Origin: Flavobacteriales bacterium
GTDB lineage: Bacteria; Bacteroidota; Bacteroidia; Flavobacteriales_D; Crocinitomicaceae
DNA length: 41,462 bases
Assembly (NCBI GenBank): GCA_015665275.1
Contig: JADFAL010000012.1
Coordinates: 1 to 41,462 of the forward strand
Direction of reading: 5' to 3'
In this document: piece after piece, positions 16,704 to 25,769 of the stretch
How the letters are laid out: each line of letters begins with the position of its first letter
How positions within the stretch are numbered: the first letter of the stretch is position 1
Program-made: the position numbers and the translations under genes
Notes under the pieces: generated by a model
What the model saw: the letters and a program-made list of their open reading frames with translations, nothing else
Database searches by the model: none
What the model was told of the DNA's origin: nothing

Positions 16704-17136
16704 TTCCCGTCCCGCGGAACGTTTCCGACCAATTATCGCAATCGAAAGAAATGCACGCGTATTGCCCCGTGCGCAATTCTATATCTGAATCGCAGAAATA
16801 ATTGACCAGATCAGAAATGCCAAAGTTGTGTCCTACGATCAATATTTCCCCATCAGCATTTGACTCCCAAAGCATTTTTAGCATCGTTTTATCCGAACAC
16901 AGGTAAAGATCATCGTGAAATGTGGGAGCAGGTAATCCCTCCAGGACTTCCAGCGTCTCCCTAGTTCGCTTGGCGCTGCTGCACCAAACGTGTTCGATAT
17001 CGGGAATCGTTTTGAAGAATTGCTTCAAATCTTCGCGTTGTCGGAGCCCTTTTTTCATCAAATAGCGATCGAAGTCTTTCCCTGTTGGCGAGAATTGTTC
17101 GGTCTTCGCATGTCTCAGTAAATGCAATCGAAGCAT
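16672..17136 (-). CDS. SixA-like histidine phosphatase
   Basis: A 154-residue histidine-phosphatase-superfamily protein. The catalytic RHA motif lies at Arg8-His9 in HLLRHAKTE, and the second catalytic His is in VGHNFGISDLVNYF. SixA proteins dephosphorylate histidine-containing phosphotransfer domains; in Bacteroidota the natural substrate is generally not known. Length and motifs fit SixA rather than phosphoglycerate mutase. It is convergent with, and overlaps, the rhomboid gene end. Confidence 0.88.
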   Translation of the reverse strand: MLRLHLLRHAKTEQFSPTGKDFDRYLMKKGLRQREDLKQFFKTIPDIEHVWCSSAKRTRETLEVLEGLPAPTFHDDLYLCSDKTMLKMLWESNADGEILIVGHNFGISDLVNYFCDSDIELRTGQYACISFDCDNWSETFRGTGTIDRLYRPEV

Positions 17137-17276
17137 AATGCGTGATTTTTTTCTGTTTTATCCAACCAAATCCTGAATTGGTTCGTTTTTAAATGTGAAA
17201 CCAAACGTAAGATAGGCAAACTGTGTCCCAATTTGTGTAAATTACGTTAGAAAAAGGGATAAAGAACAGCAACTAT

Positions 17277-17846
17277 ATGAATGTCACACAAGAAATAATC
17301 GATGCATGCAATCGTGATGACAGAAAGGCAATAAATCGCTTGTACGAGTATTGCTTTGAGTTGCTCATGCCCGTATGTTTCCGATACAACAGGAATGAGG
17401 AAGACGCGAGGGCTTCTTACAACAATGGTTTTATGAAAATCCTGAAAGGGATGAAAAAGGTAGACGAAGGCATCAACTTCAACGCCTGGGCCAAGCGTAT
17501 AATGGTAAATACGCTTATCGATGAATACCGAAAAGATAAAAAGTACAATACTCAAATCACGAAAAGTGATAACGAGCGTGAACTGGACTACTACTCTACC
17601 GGACATCAAAACGACGCCGAAAGCAATTTAGGATACGAGAATATTATGATGCTCGTGAAAGAATTGCCACATACCACAGGACGTGTATTCAACTTGTATG
17701 TTATTGATGGATACTCGCACAAAGAAATTGGAATACTGTTGGAAATGTCGGAAGGAACTTCAAAATGGCACCTTTCCACGGCAAGAAAACAATTGAGAGA
17801 AAAACTAGAAGATCTGGAGAATCGCAACCAGAGAATGGTAATATGA
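17277..17846 (+). CDS. ECF-type RNA polymerase sigma factor
   Basis: A 189-residue sigma-70-family protein with regions 2 and 4 only. Region 2 spans about residues 20-95 (NRNEEDARASYNNGFMKILKGM, then FNAWAKRIMVNTLIDEYRK). Region 4 carries the helix-turn-helix RVFNLYVIDGYSHKEIGILLEMSEGTSKWHLSTARKQL (about 140-175). Its stop overlaps the next start in ATGA (17843-17846), so the downstream membrane protein is translationally coupled and is the likely anti-sigma partner. It is the first of four same-strand genes. Target promoters are unknown. Confidence 0.93.
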   Translation: MNVTQEIIDACNRDDRKAINRLYEYCFELLMPVCFRYNRNEEDARASYNNGFMKILKGMKKVDEGINFNAWAKRIMVNTLIDEYRKDKKYNTQITKSDNERELDYYSTGHQNDAESNLGYENIMMLVKELPHTTGRVFNLYVIDGYSHKEIGILLEMSEGTSKWHLSTARKQLREKLEDLENRNQRMVI

Positions 17847-19567
17847 AACTAACGGACGAACAAATAGACAAACTATTTCAGGATGGTGCGGCGAAGCAAT
17901 CTTTCGCGTACAAGCCTGAGTTCTGGGAGGAGTTTTCTTCTTCCCTGTCCAACAATGCCCCTTTGTCTGAAGCTTCGGACGATGCCCTTGATGCTGCATT
18001 CCAAGAGGAAGCTGCTAAGCAATCCATTGCATACAAACCGGAGTTTTGGGAAGAGTTCTCGGCTACGTTGCCAGACAACACCCCATTATCACAAGTCCCA
18101 GATGACGCATTGGATTCTGCCTTTCAAAAAGAGGCTTCAAACATTGCCGTTGCCTACAAACCAGAGTTCTGGAGTGAATTCAGCGATGAATTATCATCTA
18201 TTGCTGCCACAGAAAATGTGACAGACACTGAAGTGGATGCCATGTATCGCGAAGAGGCTTCGAAGCTTGCATTTGTATATCACCCTGCTTACTGGGAAGA
18301 GATGGCTGCTATGTTGCGTCGTCGTCGCAGACGTCCAGAATTCTTATGGTTTGGATTGTCCGGTATATTCGCCACAGCGATCATTGCCATGCTCTTCGTT
18401 CAGCAATCGCCGGTTCAATTGCTTACTCCTGAGTTCGCATGGAATGGTGTGAATTCTGCTGAGCAAAATGCGAATAATGTCGCTTCAAATGGATCGAATG
18501 GTTTAGAAAATAATGTGTTCCAAAACTCAAATGATCTTCAAAATGGAACTGTCGCTTCGAATGCTGTATTGAATCAGGCACCAAACGACAACAATCAGAA
18601 CAACACTGCTAACAACGGTAATGGAAACAATCCACAGAGCGGTAATCAGACGAATGGAAGCCCTACCCTTGTTTCAATCAACCCACATGCGAATCCAAAC
18701 AATACGCAAGGTACACCTCGTTTGAATCGAGTTATTCCAACCTTAGTAATAACAACTGCTCTTAACGAGCCATCACGCTTGACTAATGGAACAGCAGCAT
18801 CTAATGCTTCTGATGAGGAAACCACGGCAAACGATATCGCACTGAATCCACTTTCTGCAAAATCGCTTGGAACATTGTCAACCTTGAATAATGAATTGGC
18901 AGAAGTAGAAGAGTTCCCAGGTTTGCGACCCTACAAAAGAGCACCATTGACGTCCTTTTACGTACAAGGAGTTGGAGGAATTTCTGAATCGTTGATTACA
19001 CCATCAGATGCGTTTGGAACCTCTTACGGAATTGGAGCAGGAATCATGGCGCACAAACGAAACTGGACATTTAACATTGGGTCTAACGTTGTGATTGAAA
19101 ACTACAGTGATTTGGAGTTAACGCGCGTTGCCAAGCAATATGTTCACTTCAGTTCTACAGAGAGTCGACAAGACCTTCAGTACAGAAATCTGTATTCCGT
19201 TGAATTAGACTTGGGCGTAGGATACAACTTCGGTCGCCATCAAGTACACATGGGAATTCGTCCGTCATATACGTATAATGCACGTGTAGATTATTCCGAA
19301 ACGAACATCTACAATAGTCAGGGAGAAATGATTGAAACCAGCGATAGTCGCCAAGGCCAATACGGTTACCTTGGAGCACTGCAGCTTTGGGGATTGAAAC
19401 CGACTATCGGCTACGGATACAGCTTTCCATCTAACTGGTCTATAGGACTTAACATTGGAACAGAATTAAGACAGTCGATCAATGAGGAATTCATTTCCGG
19501 TGTAAACAATAGATTACCATTGGACGGACAATTGTATATTCGCAAAACTTTGAATTTTAAGAAATGA
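17843..19567 (+). CDS. Single-TM protein with four 41-residue N-terminal repeats and beta-barrel-like C-terminus (putative anti-sigma/envelope protein)
   Basis: About 574 residues from the ATG that overlaps the sigma-factor stop. Residues 9-154 hold four units of exactly 41 residues, each D-x2-F-x2-EA ... YKPEFWEEF. Tyr is at 23, 64, 105, 146 and Trp at 28, 69, 110, 151; the fourth unit has drifted (VYHPAYWEEM). A basic RRRRRR stretch and one transmembrane helix (about 167-186) follow. Then comes an Asn/Gln/Ser-rich linker and a C-terminal domain from about residue 400 with alternating strands like small outer-membrane barrels (YGIGAGIMAHKRNWTFNIGS ... GYGYSFPSNWSIGLNIGTE). Flavobacterial proteins with one such motif, a TM helix and a barrel domain follow sigma factors. 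The four-fold repeat is what stands out. The anti-sigma role is inferred from position and topology. Confidence 0.8.
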   Translation: MKLTDEQIDKLFQDGAAKQSFAYKPEFWEEFSSSLSNNAPLSEASDDALDAAFQEEAAKQSIAYKPEFWEEFSATLPDNTPLSQVPDDALDSAFQKEASNIAVAYKPEFWSEFSDELSSIAATENVTDTEVDAMYREEASKLAFVYHPAYWEEMAAMLRRRRRRPEFLWFGLSGIFATAIIAMLFVQQSPVQLLTPEFAWNGVNSAEQNANNVASNGSNGLENNVFQNSNDLQNGTVASNAVLNQAPNDNNQNNTANNGNGNNPQSGNQTNGSPTLVSINPHANPNNTQGTPRLNRVIPTLVITTALNEPSRLTNGTAASNASDEETTANDIALNPLSAKSLGTLSTLNNELAEVEEFPGLRPYKRAPLTSFYVQGVGGISESLITPSDAFGTSYGIGAGIMAHKRNWTFNIGSNVVIENYSDLELTRVAKQYVHFSSTESRQDLQYRNLYSVELDLGVGYNFGRHQVHMGIRPSYTYNARVDYSETNIYNSQGEMIETSDSRQGQYGYLGALQLWGLKPTIGYGYSFPSNWSIGLNIGTELRQSINEEFISGVNNRLPLDGQLYIRKTLNFKK

Positions 19568-20649
19568 AACAACTTACCTACATATCATCCTGTGCGCTTG
19601 TATTGAGCATACTTGCTTTGGTGGGTTGTCAAAAGGAAGAATTTCCAAACGAACAGCAACCGAGCACACCTATTTTTGAGGTACACGGAACTATTGGAAA
19701 TGATGCTTTGGACATTGTAGCAGGAGACAATAATGCCTTCATGTACACCTCTACGAAAATAAAGAATGGCGTACGTGTTTTCACCGGTGAATTGAGTGAT
19801 GGTGAGACTTCCGTTGAATTTGGATTGTTTGATGGAAACATCGATATCCCCAATAGCACTCCGGAGATTGCCATTCAGAATACCGTATTGAAATTTGCTC
19901 GAAGATTTAATGATCCATTGGCTTTGTTGCGAATGGAGGACATCGTTCCGAATGGAAATGGTACGCACGTTGATTGGTATGTGAACGGTTCGTTTGCCGG
20001 TTCAGGACAGATTTCCATCTACGAGCCAGGAAAATATGACATCTGTGCGCATGTGACATTCCTTACGGGACAAACGGAGCAATTGTGTGACGAAATTATT
20101 TTGGGATACGAGCGCAATGCGAATTGTAATATCAATCTAGATTTAAGTCAAAATTATATTGATGCCGAACTGAATGCTATGGGTGCCGCAATTCAAAGTG
20201 CTGAATGGTTCTTGAATGATACCTTGGTGAGCGCTGGAATTGATTTGGTATATCCATATACGTATGGAACTGGCAACAAACTTACAGCTCGTGTGACTTT
20301 CGATAACGGAGTCGTTCGTGAGAAATCATGTTTCATCGATGGTACAGATCCAACACAATGGATTTCGGACTTCTCGGTATTTGAATACGGGTCTACTCCT
20401 GCGGTTGATCCACAGGACTATCAAGGACGTTTGATCATCAAAAAAGACGGGAAGACTTTCCGTTCTATCGAGGCAGAAAATCAAGGATCAACGATTACAC
20501 TACTTTCATTGGAGCCATACGAGAACAATGCGAATGGTAATCAGACTTACAAAGCAGTACTTCAAGTTGAAGCCATCGTAATGGAAATGAGTACGGAGAA
20601 AATGCTTCCTGTGATATTCACAACTACAATTGGTTTTGAAGTTCCTTAA
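19564..20649 (+). CDS. Lipoprotein with PKD-like domains, sigma-factor operon
   Basis: A 361-residue protein that overlaps the previous stop (ATGA, 19564-19567). LALVGC is the lipobox. The mature protein has an N-terminal beta-rich region (VHGTIGNDALDIVAGDNNAFMYTS). Two PKD-like units follow, marked by VDWYVNGSFAGSG ... YDICAHVTFLTG and AEWFLNDTLVSAG ... NKLTARVTFDNG. Both units hold cysteine pairs. It is probably anchored in the outer membrane and exposed to the periplasm or surface. Coupled translation with the repeat/barrel protein suggests a shared complex or sensing pathway. No enzymatic motif was found. Confidence 0.8.
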   Translation: MKQLTYISSCALVLSILALVGCQKEEFPNEQQPSTPIFEVHGTIGNDALDIVAGDNNAFMYTSTKIKNGVRVFTGELSDGETSVEFGLFDGNIDIPNSTPEIAIQNTVLKFARRFNDPLALLRMEDIVPNGNGTHVDWYVNGSFAGSGQISIYEPGKYDICAHVTFLTGQTEQLCDEIILGYERNANCNINLDLSQNYIDAELNAMGAAIQSAEWFLNDTLVSAGIDLVYPYTYGTGNKLTARVTFDNGVVREKSCFIDGTDPTQWISDFSVFEYGSTPAVDPQDYQGRLIIKKDGKTFRSIEAENQGSTITLLSLEPYENNANGNQTYKAVLQVEAIVMEMSTEKMLPVIFTTTIGFEVP

Positions 20650-20686
20650 CCACTCAGAATCATTATCTTCGTGGAAATCTACACCC

Positions 20687-21772
20687 ATGAGAATTCTGCT
20701 AGCCCTATTACTCTTACCGACAATTGGTTTTTCTCAAATCACTGTTACCGATGCCGATTTTGGCAATACGGGAGATACGGTTCGTATGAGCGCAACAACA
20801 GACTTAGGAGTTGATTACACATCTACTGGAACCAATTGGAATTGGGATTTCTCTTCTTTCGTTGCAGAAAGTCAAACACTTATTGAGTTTAACGATGTTT
20901 CAGGTGCCTCTACACTTGTTCAGATATTGTTTGGTGGCTTTGCCCCTTCTGATTATCAAGCCGATTATTTTGCTGAATTCGACGACCTTCCGATTGATCA
21001 ATTGGGACAGTTATTACCGGTGAATATTTCGAACCTTAACCAATTCTCGAAAATCACCTCGGACTCCGTTTCTTCGGTTGGAATTTCTCTTGATGTAGAA
21101 GGAAACCAAATTCCTTTCCGTTCGGACATTATTGAAAAGCGATACGCACTTCCTTTGAATTTTGGAGATAGCTATAACGGAGTTGGATTGACAGAAATGG
21201 ATCTGAACCCTATCGCTGATATAATTTGGCGTCAGAATCGCACCCGATCGTCTGTAGTAGATGGATGGGGAACAATCACCCTTCCAATGGGATCGTTCAA
21301 TGTATTGCGCGTAAAACATACAATTGAAGAGAACGACTCTTTATATCAAGATCTTTTAGGCACTGGGAACGCGATGTGGTTCGGACTTGATCTACCAACA
21401 GCAAACATTTACGAATGGATTGCGAACGGTGAGAAAGAAGTGGTGCTTCGTATTGAAACGTCTGAATTCGGAGGATTTGAAACTGTTACCAACATCGAAT
21501 ATCGCGATACATTCGATCCCAATTTGGCGTCAACCGACGAATTGGAATTTATTCAGGCAGAGGTGTATCCGAACCCAGCAACGAATGAATTGCACGTAGA
21601 TATTGAAACAGCGCAATTGAACTATTCCATTATCGACGCAAGTGGAAGCATCGTGAAAATTGGTTCGCTTTCTGAGCCCGTGATCGATATCTCAAGTCTG
21701 ACTTCAGGTTACTACATCTTATTTGGACAAACGAAACAAGGAACATTGCGTGTTCCGTTCGTTAAAGAGTAA
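20687..21772 (+). CDS. Secreted protein with type IX sorting domain
   Basis: About 361 residues from the ATG at 20687, which directly precedes a good signal peptide (MRILLALLLLPTIGFSQ). An in-frame upstream start at 20630 would add a non-signal extension overlapping the previous gene. The central ~270 residues are beta-rich (YTSTGTNWNWDFSSF ...) without a recognised catalytic motif. The last ~75 residues form a type A sorting domain: EVYPNPATNELHVDI ... YSIIDASGSIV ... ISSLTSGYYILF. It should be exported to the periplasm by Sec and then across the outer membrane by the type IX system. It follows the sigma-factor operon by 37 bp. Confidence 0.88.
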   Translation: MRILLALLLLPTIGFSQITVTDADFGNTGDTVRMSATTDLGVDYTSTGTNWNWDFSSFVAESQTLIEFNDVSGASTLVQILFGGFAPSDYQADYFAEFDDLPIDQLGQLLPVNISNLNQFSKITSDSVSSVGISLDVEGNQIPFRSDIIEKRYALPLNFGDSYNGVGLTEMDLNPIADIIWRQNRTRSSVVDGWGTITLPMGSFNVLRVKHTIEENDSLYQDLLGTGNAMWFGLDLPTANIYEWIANGEKEVVLRIETSEFGGFETVTNIEYRDTFDPNLASTDELEFIQAEVYPNPATNELHVDIETAQLNYSIIDASGSIVKIGSLSEPVIDISSLTSGYYILFGQTKQGTLRVPFVKE

Positions 21773-21776
21773 TCCG

Positions 21777-21784
21777 TACCTTTG
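21777..21784 (+). promoter_or_regulatory. rnpB promoter -7 element
   Basis: TACCTTTG is an exact TAnnTTTG match. It ends four bases before the first paired base of RNase P helix P1, the spacing expected for a transcript starting at 21788-21789. The -33 position holds only a weak TTC. So rnpB has its own promoter, although it lies 15 bp after a protein gene. Confidence 0.6.
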
Positions 21785-21787
21785 ACC

Positions 21788-22175
21788 GGAGGCAAATCAG
21801 TCTATCGCGACAAACTTCGGTTTGGCGAGGAAAGTCCGGACAGCATAGAGCAGCGTACTTCTTAACGGGAAGGTGTTCTAATTTCGATTGGAATAACAGC
21901 CAGTGCCGCAGAAAAGATACCGCCTAGGGGCTTGCTTCTAGGTAAGGGTGAAAAGGTGGGGTAAGAGCCTACCGGGCGTTTGGTGACAAACGTTGCAAGG
22001 TAAACCTTACGCGCTGAAAGATCATGTAAACCACGAATTTGAGGCTGCTCGCTTCAATTCTTCGGAATGTCGTGGAGGGTAGGTCGTTAGAGGTTACTGG
22101 TGACAGTAATCCCAGATAAATGATAGACACTACGCAATTTGCGTTAGTACAGAATCCGGCTTATGATTTGCCTCT
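21788..22175 (+). ncRNA. rnpB: RNase P RNA (class A)
   Basis: This is the catalytic RNA that matures the 5' ends of tRNAs. The conserved P4 5' strand and its lead-in appear as GAGGAAAGTCCGGAC (near 21827), with the 3' partner ACAGAATCCGGCTTAT (near 22150). Other hallmarks are AGTGCCGCAGAAA, AAGGGTGAAAAGGTGGGGTAAGAG and CCCAGATAAATGATAGAC. The ends are set by a perfect helix P1: GAGGCAAATC (21789-21798) pairs with GATTTGCCTC (22165-22174). A T-rich run follows and should terminate transcription. The last ~46 bases overlap an antisense protein gene. Confidence 0.97.
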
Positions 22176-22651
22176 TTTTTTCTTTCTTTTGATTCCGATT
22201 TCTTCCTTCTAGATTCTGCAATCTCATCTTTGATCACCTTTTCTGGTGTGCATTCTTGAGGTTTCGTAAACACAAAGAAGTGGGAAAGTCCACCGTCAAT
22301 TTTATATCGAATTCGAGTGAGATGCAAACCAAAGAAAACGCTGCTTTTAATTTCACGGATACTTCCTATAGGAGCAACAATATTATGATCTCCCATCGTT
22401 TTCATAATGATGTTTCCGGCTTTCAAACTAATTGCCCGAGCATTTTTCCAGAAAAATTGTATTAGAAGTAAACCAACTAATCCAATTCCAGCAATTACCC
22501 CCAAAGAAGTAAATGTGACTCCCATTCCAAATAAAACCAAACCACAAGACATAGCTGAAAGCGCTGCCAACAGGAGGCAGAAGTTCTTCATCCTTTTTAA
22601 GTAGGACTTAGAGGTAATATAGACGCGTTTCTTTTTAGTATAGTGTTCCAT
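22130..22651 (-). CDS. Two-TM membrane protein of unknown function
   Basis: A 173-residue protein with a basic N-terminus (YTKKKRVYITSKSYLKRMKN) and two hydrophobic helices (about residues 22-46 and 50-68). A soluble domain follows with a beta-like core (GSIREIKSSVFFGLHLTRIRYKIDGGLSHFFVFTKP), then a highly charged tail (SRRKKSESKERKKEANHK). It is likely an inner-membrane protein with its C-terminus in the cytoplasm. The last ~15 codons are antisense to the 3' end of rnpB. A later Met (22591) is possible but would drop the basic leader. No family recognised. Confidence 0.7.
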   Translation of the reverse strand: MEHYTKKKRVYITSKSYLKRMKNFCLLLAALSAMSCGLVLFGMGVTFTSLGVIAGIGLVGLLLIQFFWKNARAISLKAGNIIMKTMGDHNIVAPIGSIREIKSSVFFGLHLTRIRYKIDGGLSHFFVFTKPQECTPEKVIKDEIAESRRKKSESKERKKEANHKPDSVLTQIA

Positions 22652-22888
22652 TCGCTTTTAAAAAATTGCAGGTACTCAAAGCGGCAGTTAGTTCGTTGCT
22701 TGCGAATTTGTCGAAAATTGAGCAAAAACGCAACTTATTTCACACTTTGCAATACGCCTCACGAATTGAATTTTTCGGAATCTCTGTAATCAACTGGGGT
22801 ACCGAGCATTGAGGTATTTTTAAAATTTACTAAAAGGGTTTTGTAGATTCCTTTGAATTACGCTTTTACTTAATGATTCGTACAGATA

Positions 22889-24109
22889 CTACATTTTTTG
22901 CACGCTTTGCACGCGAATACCGTTCTCTGTTTCCATTCGTACGAAATACATGCCTGGCGCAAAGGAGTTAATGTCAAATGTGTATTCATTTCCTTTGGGC
23001 TTTACGGTTGAAAGCACACTTCCCATAGCATCTACTAATTGAATAGAATTCATTTTTTGCTCTTCCCACGCCACTGTAAATGATGATTCTGTTGGGTTTG
23101 GAGCAATGGATACTTTTTCAATTTCATTCAATTCTTCAGTGTTTGCATATTGTGGACAGATGATATCGTAAAGAAACGAAGCTGAAGCCCACAAAACAGA
23201 ATCTGCGATTGCATTGGTGCCTTGGAAATAACTCACGTGTCCGTTCCCCGGGAATGTGATCAATTCCGAATTCAAACCAACATTTTGCGCTTCTTGATCC
23301 ATTAAGAAAGATCCTTCCATATTAATGATTGGGAAGCCTGCAATGCTTGCCGCTCCGCTCGCGTAAGGTACAATGCCGTCTCCACTGTCGTGCACCGAGA
23401 ACAAGTCCGCATCGTTCGCATCAATATAAGATGCTTTTCTAAGCGCACCAGAGAAATTCAATATGCCACGAACGTCGTCTGTATATTGCGTGTTTGTCGA
23501 ACTGTTTCCGGTCCATCCTCCATTATTTGCAAGAAGCGGTTGAATATACGGTTCAATTACATCGTTCGGATCCAGAAGCCCAACATGTAAAGCTACAATG
23601 GCTCCAGCCGAAATTCCTCCTACGAAAATGTTATTGGTGTCTATGCCATAAACATTTCCTGTTGCCGCATCTTCTTTGAAAAAACGAACCGCCGCTTTCA
23701 TGTCTGATACAGCCATCAAAACTTCTTCCGTCATTGATGTAGAATCCGGCAATGGAATCAAAGGACCATCGTAGAGACGATAATCGATCGTTGCTGCCGC
23801 ATATCCTAATGATGTATAATATTCACACATCCAATCCATGTCTTGTCGCATTCCAGAAATGAAACTCCCTCCAAAAGCTACAATTACCAATGGGCGTTCT
23901 GAAGCCATATCACCAGCGGGCTCATAGAAATCTAAGTACAAATCCTGATTATTACCGCCAATTGTAGTTGCATTCCCATACAAGATCCCTGTGGATGAAG
24001 AAGGAGTGTATACAAAATCAGCGTATCGTGTTCCATCGCACGTTGCGACTTGTCCAAATGCGGAAGATCCAGTGATAAAAGAAATTGCGAGTAATTGTAG
24101 TAGCTTCAT
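22889..24109 (-). CDS. Secreted alpha/beta hydrolase (esterase-like) with type IX sorting domain
   Basis: About 406 residues from the ATG at 24109, which starts a clean signal peptide (MKLLQLLAISFITGSSAFGQ). An earlier in-frame start at 24178 would place 23 extra residues before it. The catalytic domain shows an esterase oxyanion loop (VAFGGSFISG, about residues 77-86) and the nucleophile elbow GISAGA (Ser167). A His lies in FPGNGHVSYF near residue 300. The last ~75 residues are a type A sorting domain (VSIAPNPTESSFTVAW ... ISSFAPGMYFVR-like). It is likely a cell-surface or secreted carboxylic-ester hydrolase; the substrate is unknown. Confidence 0.88.
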   Translation of the reverse strand: MKLLQLLAISFITGSSAFGQVATCDGTRYADFVYTPSSSTGILYGNATTIGGNNQDLYLDFYEPAGDMASERPLVIVAFGGSFISGMRQDMDWMCEYYTSLGYAAATIDYRLYDGPLIPLPDSTSMTEEVLMAVSDMKAAVRFFKEDAATGNVYGIDTNNIFVGGISAGAIVALHVGLLDPNDVIEPYIQPLLANNGGWTGNSSTNTQYTDDVRGILNFSGALRKASYIDANDADLFSVHDSGDGIVPYASGAASIAGFPIINMEGSFLMDQEAQNVGLNSELITFPGNGHVSYFQGTNAIADSVLWASASFLYDIICPQYANTEELNEIEKVSIAPNPTESSFTVAWEEQKMNSIQLVDAMGSVLSTVKPKGNEYTFDINSFAPGMYFVRMETENGIRVQSVQKM

Positions 24110-24178
24110 GTTCAAAATTTTACGCAATATACAAAAAGCAACAGGTAGCTTCAAAATTTTTGTGATGAGCGGATTCAC

Positions 24179-24213
24179 AAAAAAAACGGACCCCGATTTG
24201 CATCGAAGCCCGT
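24179..24213 (-). terminator. Intrinsic terminator after isocitrate dehydrogenase
   Basis: On the minus strand, ACGGGCTTCGAT, a short loop and ATCGGGGTCCGT form a hairpin followed by a run of eight T. It lies about 35 bp after the icd stop and ahead of the hydrolase gene. Confidence 0.65.
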
Positions 24214-24248
24214 TAAGATCAATAAAATTACGTTGTTTAACCTTCTTA

Positions 24249-25733
24249 TTATTCCCCTTGACCTAACGAGAATCCTCGTCCGTCATTGAAATGATATAAG
24301 TTTTCTGTTTTAATTACATCGAACCCTGCAGCGTTGGCATTGTTCAACAATTCAAGTACCGAAGCATATGGCTCTTCCACGTAATTTGGCTGCCCGTCTT
24401 TGTGTGGTACGAAGCGACATCTCCAGTGGTCCGTACAGAACGTTTCCGCCATTCCGTCAGGGAAAACTTTCACTCCACGGTTGGTGATCATCTTCAATTC
24501 AAAGTTTCCTCCTGTTACTTTCGATAAGTTGTTACCGATTTCATCAGCATTTGATCCTTCCCAATCAATGAACAAATCTACCCCCACCAATGTCTTCTCT
24601 TCTTTCTGACGCATGAAATCAGGAATTGTGATAGTTCCGTTACCAGATGCCAAAGTACTTACCGGTAATTTCTCAGGCTTCTGTCCTAAGCGTTCGATAA
24701 CCGCTTCTGCGAATTCTCCAGTATTTACGCGTTTCACACTTTTTCCTTCTTGATAGATATCGGCTGTATGGAATCCATCTTCCAAGGTGCGCAACCATGC
24801 GTTCTTGATAGTATCTGCTGTTTCATTCTGACCCAAATGCGCCAACATCATAATCGCTCCGTTTAGCAATCCAGATGGATTTGCAATCGCTTTTCCTGCA
24901 ATATCCGGTGCCGATCCGTGAATGGCTTCAAACATAGAAATCTCTTTTCCGATGTTTGCTGAACCACACATTCCAACCGATCCAGCGATTTCTGCAGCGA
25001 TATCAGAAATGATGTCACCGTACAAGTTTGTTGTAACAATTACATCGTAATCCTGAGGTCTTGCAGCCAAGCGCGCCGATGCGATATCTATTATTTGCGT
25101 ATCGTTTTCAATATCTGGGTATTCTGCCGAAATTTCGTCAAACACTTTGTGGAACAATCCGTCCGTAATTTTCATGATGTTATCCTTCACCATACACGTT
25201 ACCTTCTTACGACCGTAAGCACGTGCGTATTCAAACGCGTAACGAACGATTTTCTCTGTTCCCGGACGCGTAATCAGTTTCAAACACTGATATACATCTT
25301 GCGTTTGGCGGTGCTCAATTCCTGCATACAGATCCTCTTCGTTCTCACGCACAATTAATACATCCATGTCAGTATGGAACGTTTTGATGTATGGGTGCAA
25401 AGAAGTCACAGGGCGAACGTTTGCGAACAATCCCAAAGACTTACGCATTGTTACGTTCAAGCTCTTGTATCCTTTACCTTGCGGTGTTGTAATGGGTGCT
25501 TTTAAAATTATTTTGCACTTACGAATGGTTTCCCAGGCTTCTTTTCCGATTCCTGCTGTTTCACCAGATAGATAAACTTTCTCCCCTACTTCAATGGTAT
25601 GCGGATCTATGTTTGCACCCGCTGCATCTAAAATGCGCAAGGTAGCTTTCATAATTTCCGGACCGATTCCATCTCCCATCGCCACTGCGATTGGAACTTC
25701 AACTCCTGTGTTTGTTTTACTTTCTTGTGACAT
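24249..25733 (-). CDS. icd: NADP-dependent isocitrate dehydrogenase, long form with C-terminal extension
   Basis: About 494 residues. It oxidatively decarboxylates isocitrate to 2-oxoglutarate in the TCA cycle. The N-terminal MGDGIGPEI, the substrate loop SLNVTMRKSLGLFANVRP and RENEEDLYAGIEHR are present. DNIMKITDG, NLYGDIISD and HGSAPDIAGK..ANP give the cofactor and metal site. The ~140 residues after about 350 form a C-terminal extension, as in Thermus-type homodimeric enzymes, longer than the ~416-residue E. coli enzyme. I prefer ATG 25733 (MSQESKT) over ATG 25751, because the predicted promoter leaves only a 12-base leader for the latter. Confidence 0.94.
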   Translation of the reverse strand: MSQESKTNTGVEVPIAVAMGDGIGPEIMKATLRILDAAGANIDPHTIEVGEKVYLSGETAGIGKEAWETIRKCKIILKAPITTPQGKGYKSLNVTMRKSLGLFANVRPVTSLHPYIKTFHTDMDVLIVRENEEDLYAGIEHRQTQDVYQCLKLITRPGTEKIVRYAFEYARAYGRKKVTCMVKDNIMKITDGLFHKVFDEISAEYPDIENDTQIIDIASARLAARPQDYDVIVTTNLYGDIISDIAAEIAGSVGMCGSANIGKEISMFEAIHGSAPDIAGKAIANPSGLLNGAIMMLAHLGQNETADTIKNAWLRTLEDGFHTADIYQEGKSVKRVNTGEFAEAVIERLGQKPEKLPVSTLASGNGTITIPDFMRQKEEKTLVGVDLFIDWEGSNADEIGNNLSKVTGGNFELKMITNRGVKVFPDGMAETFCTDHWRCRFVPHKDGQPNYVEEPYASVLELLNNANAAGFDVIKTENLYHFNDGRGFSLGQGE

Positions 25734-25769
25734 GACTGAGTCATCTATCATAGTTTATGCAAATTTGAG

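Noticed and set aside
25733-25743. TGACTGAGTCA palindrome over the icd start
   Set aside because: Short and partly coding; no second copy was seen.
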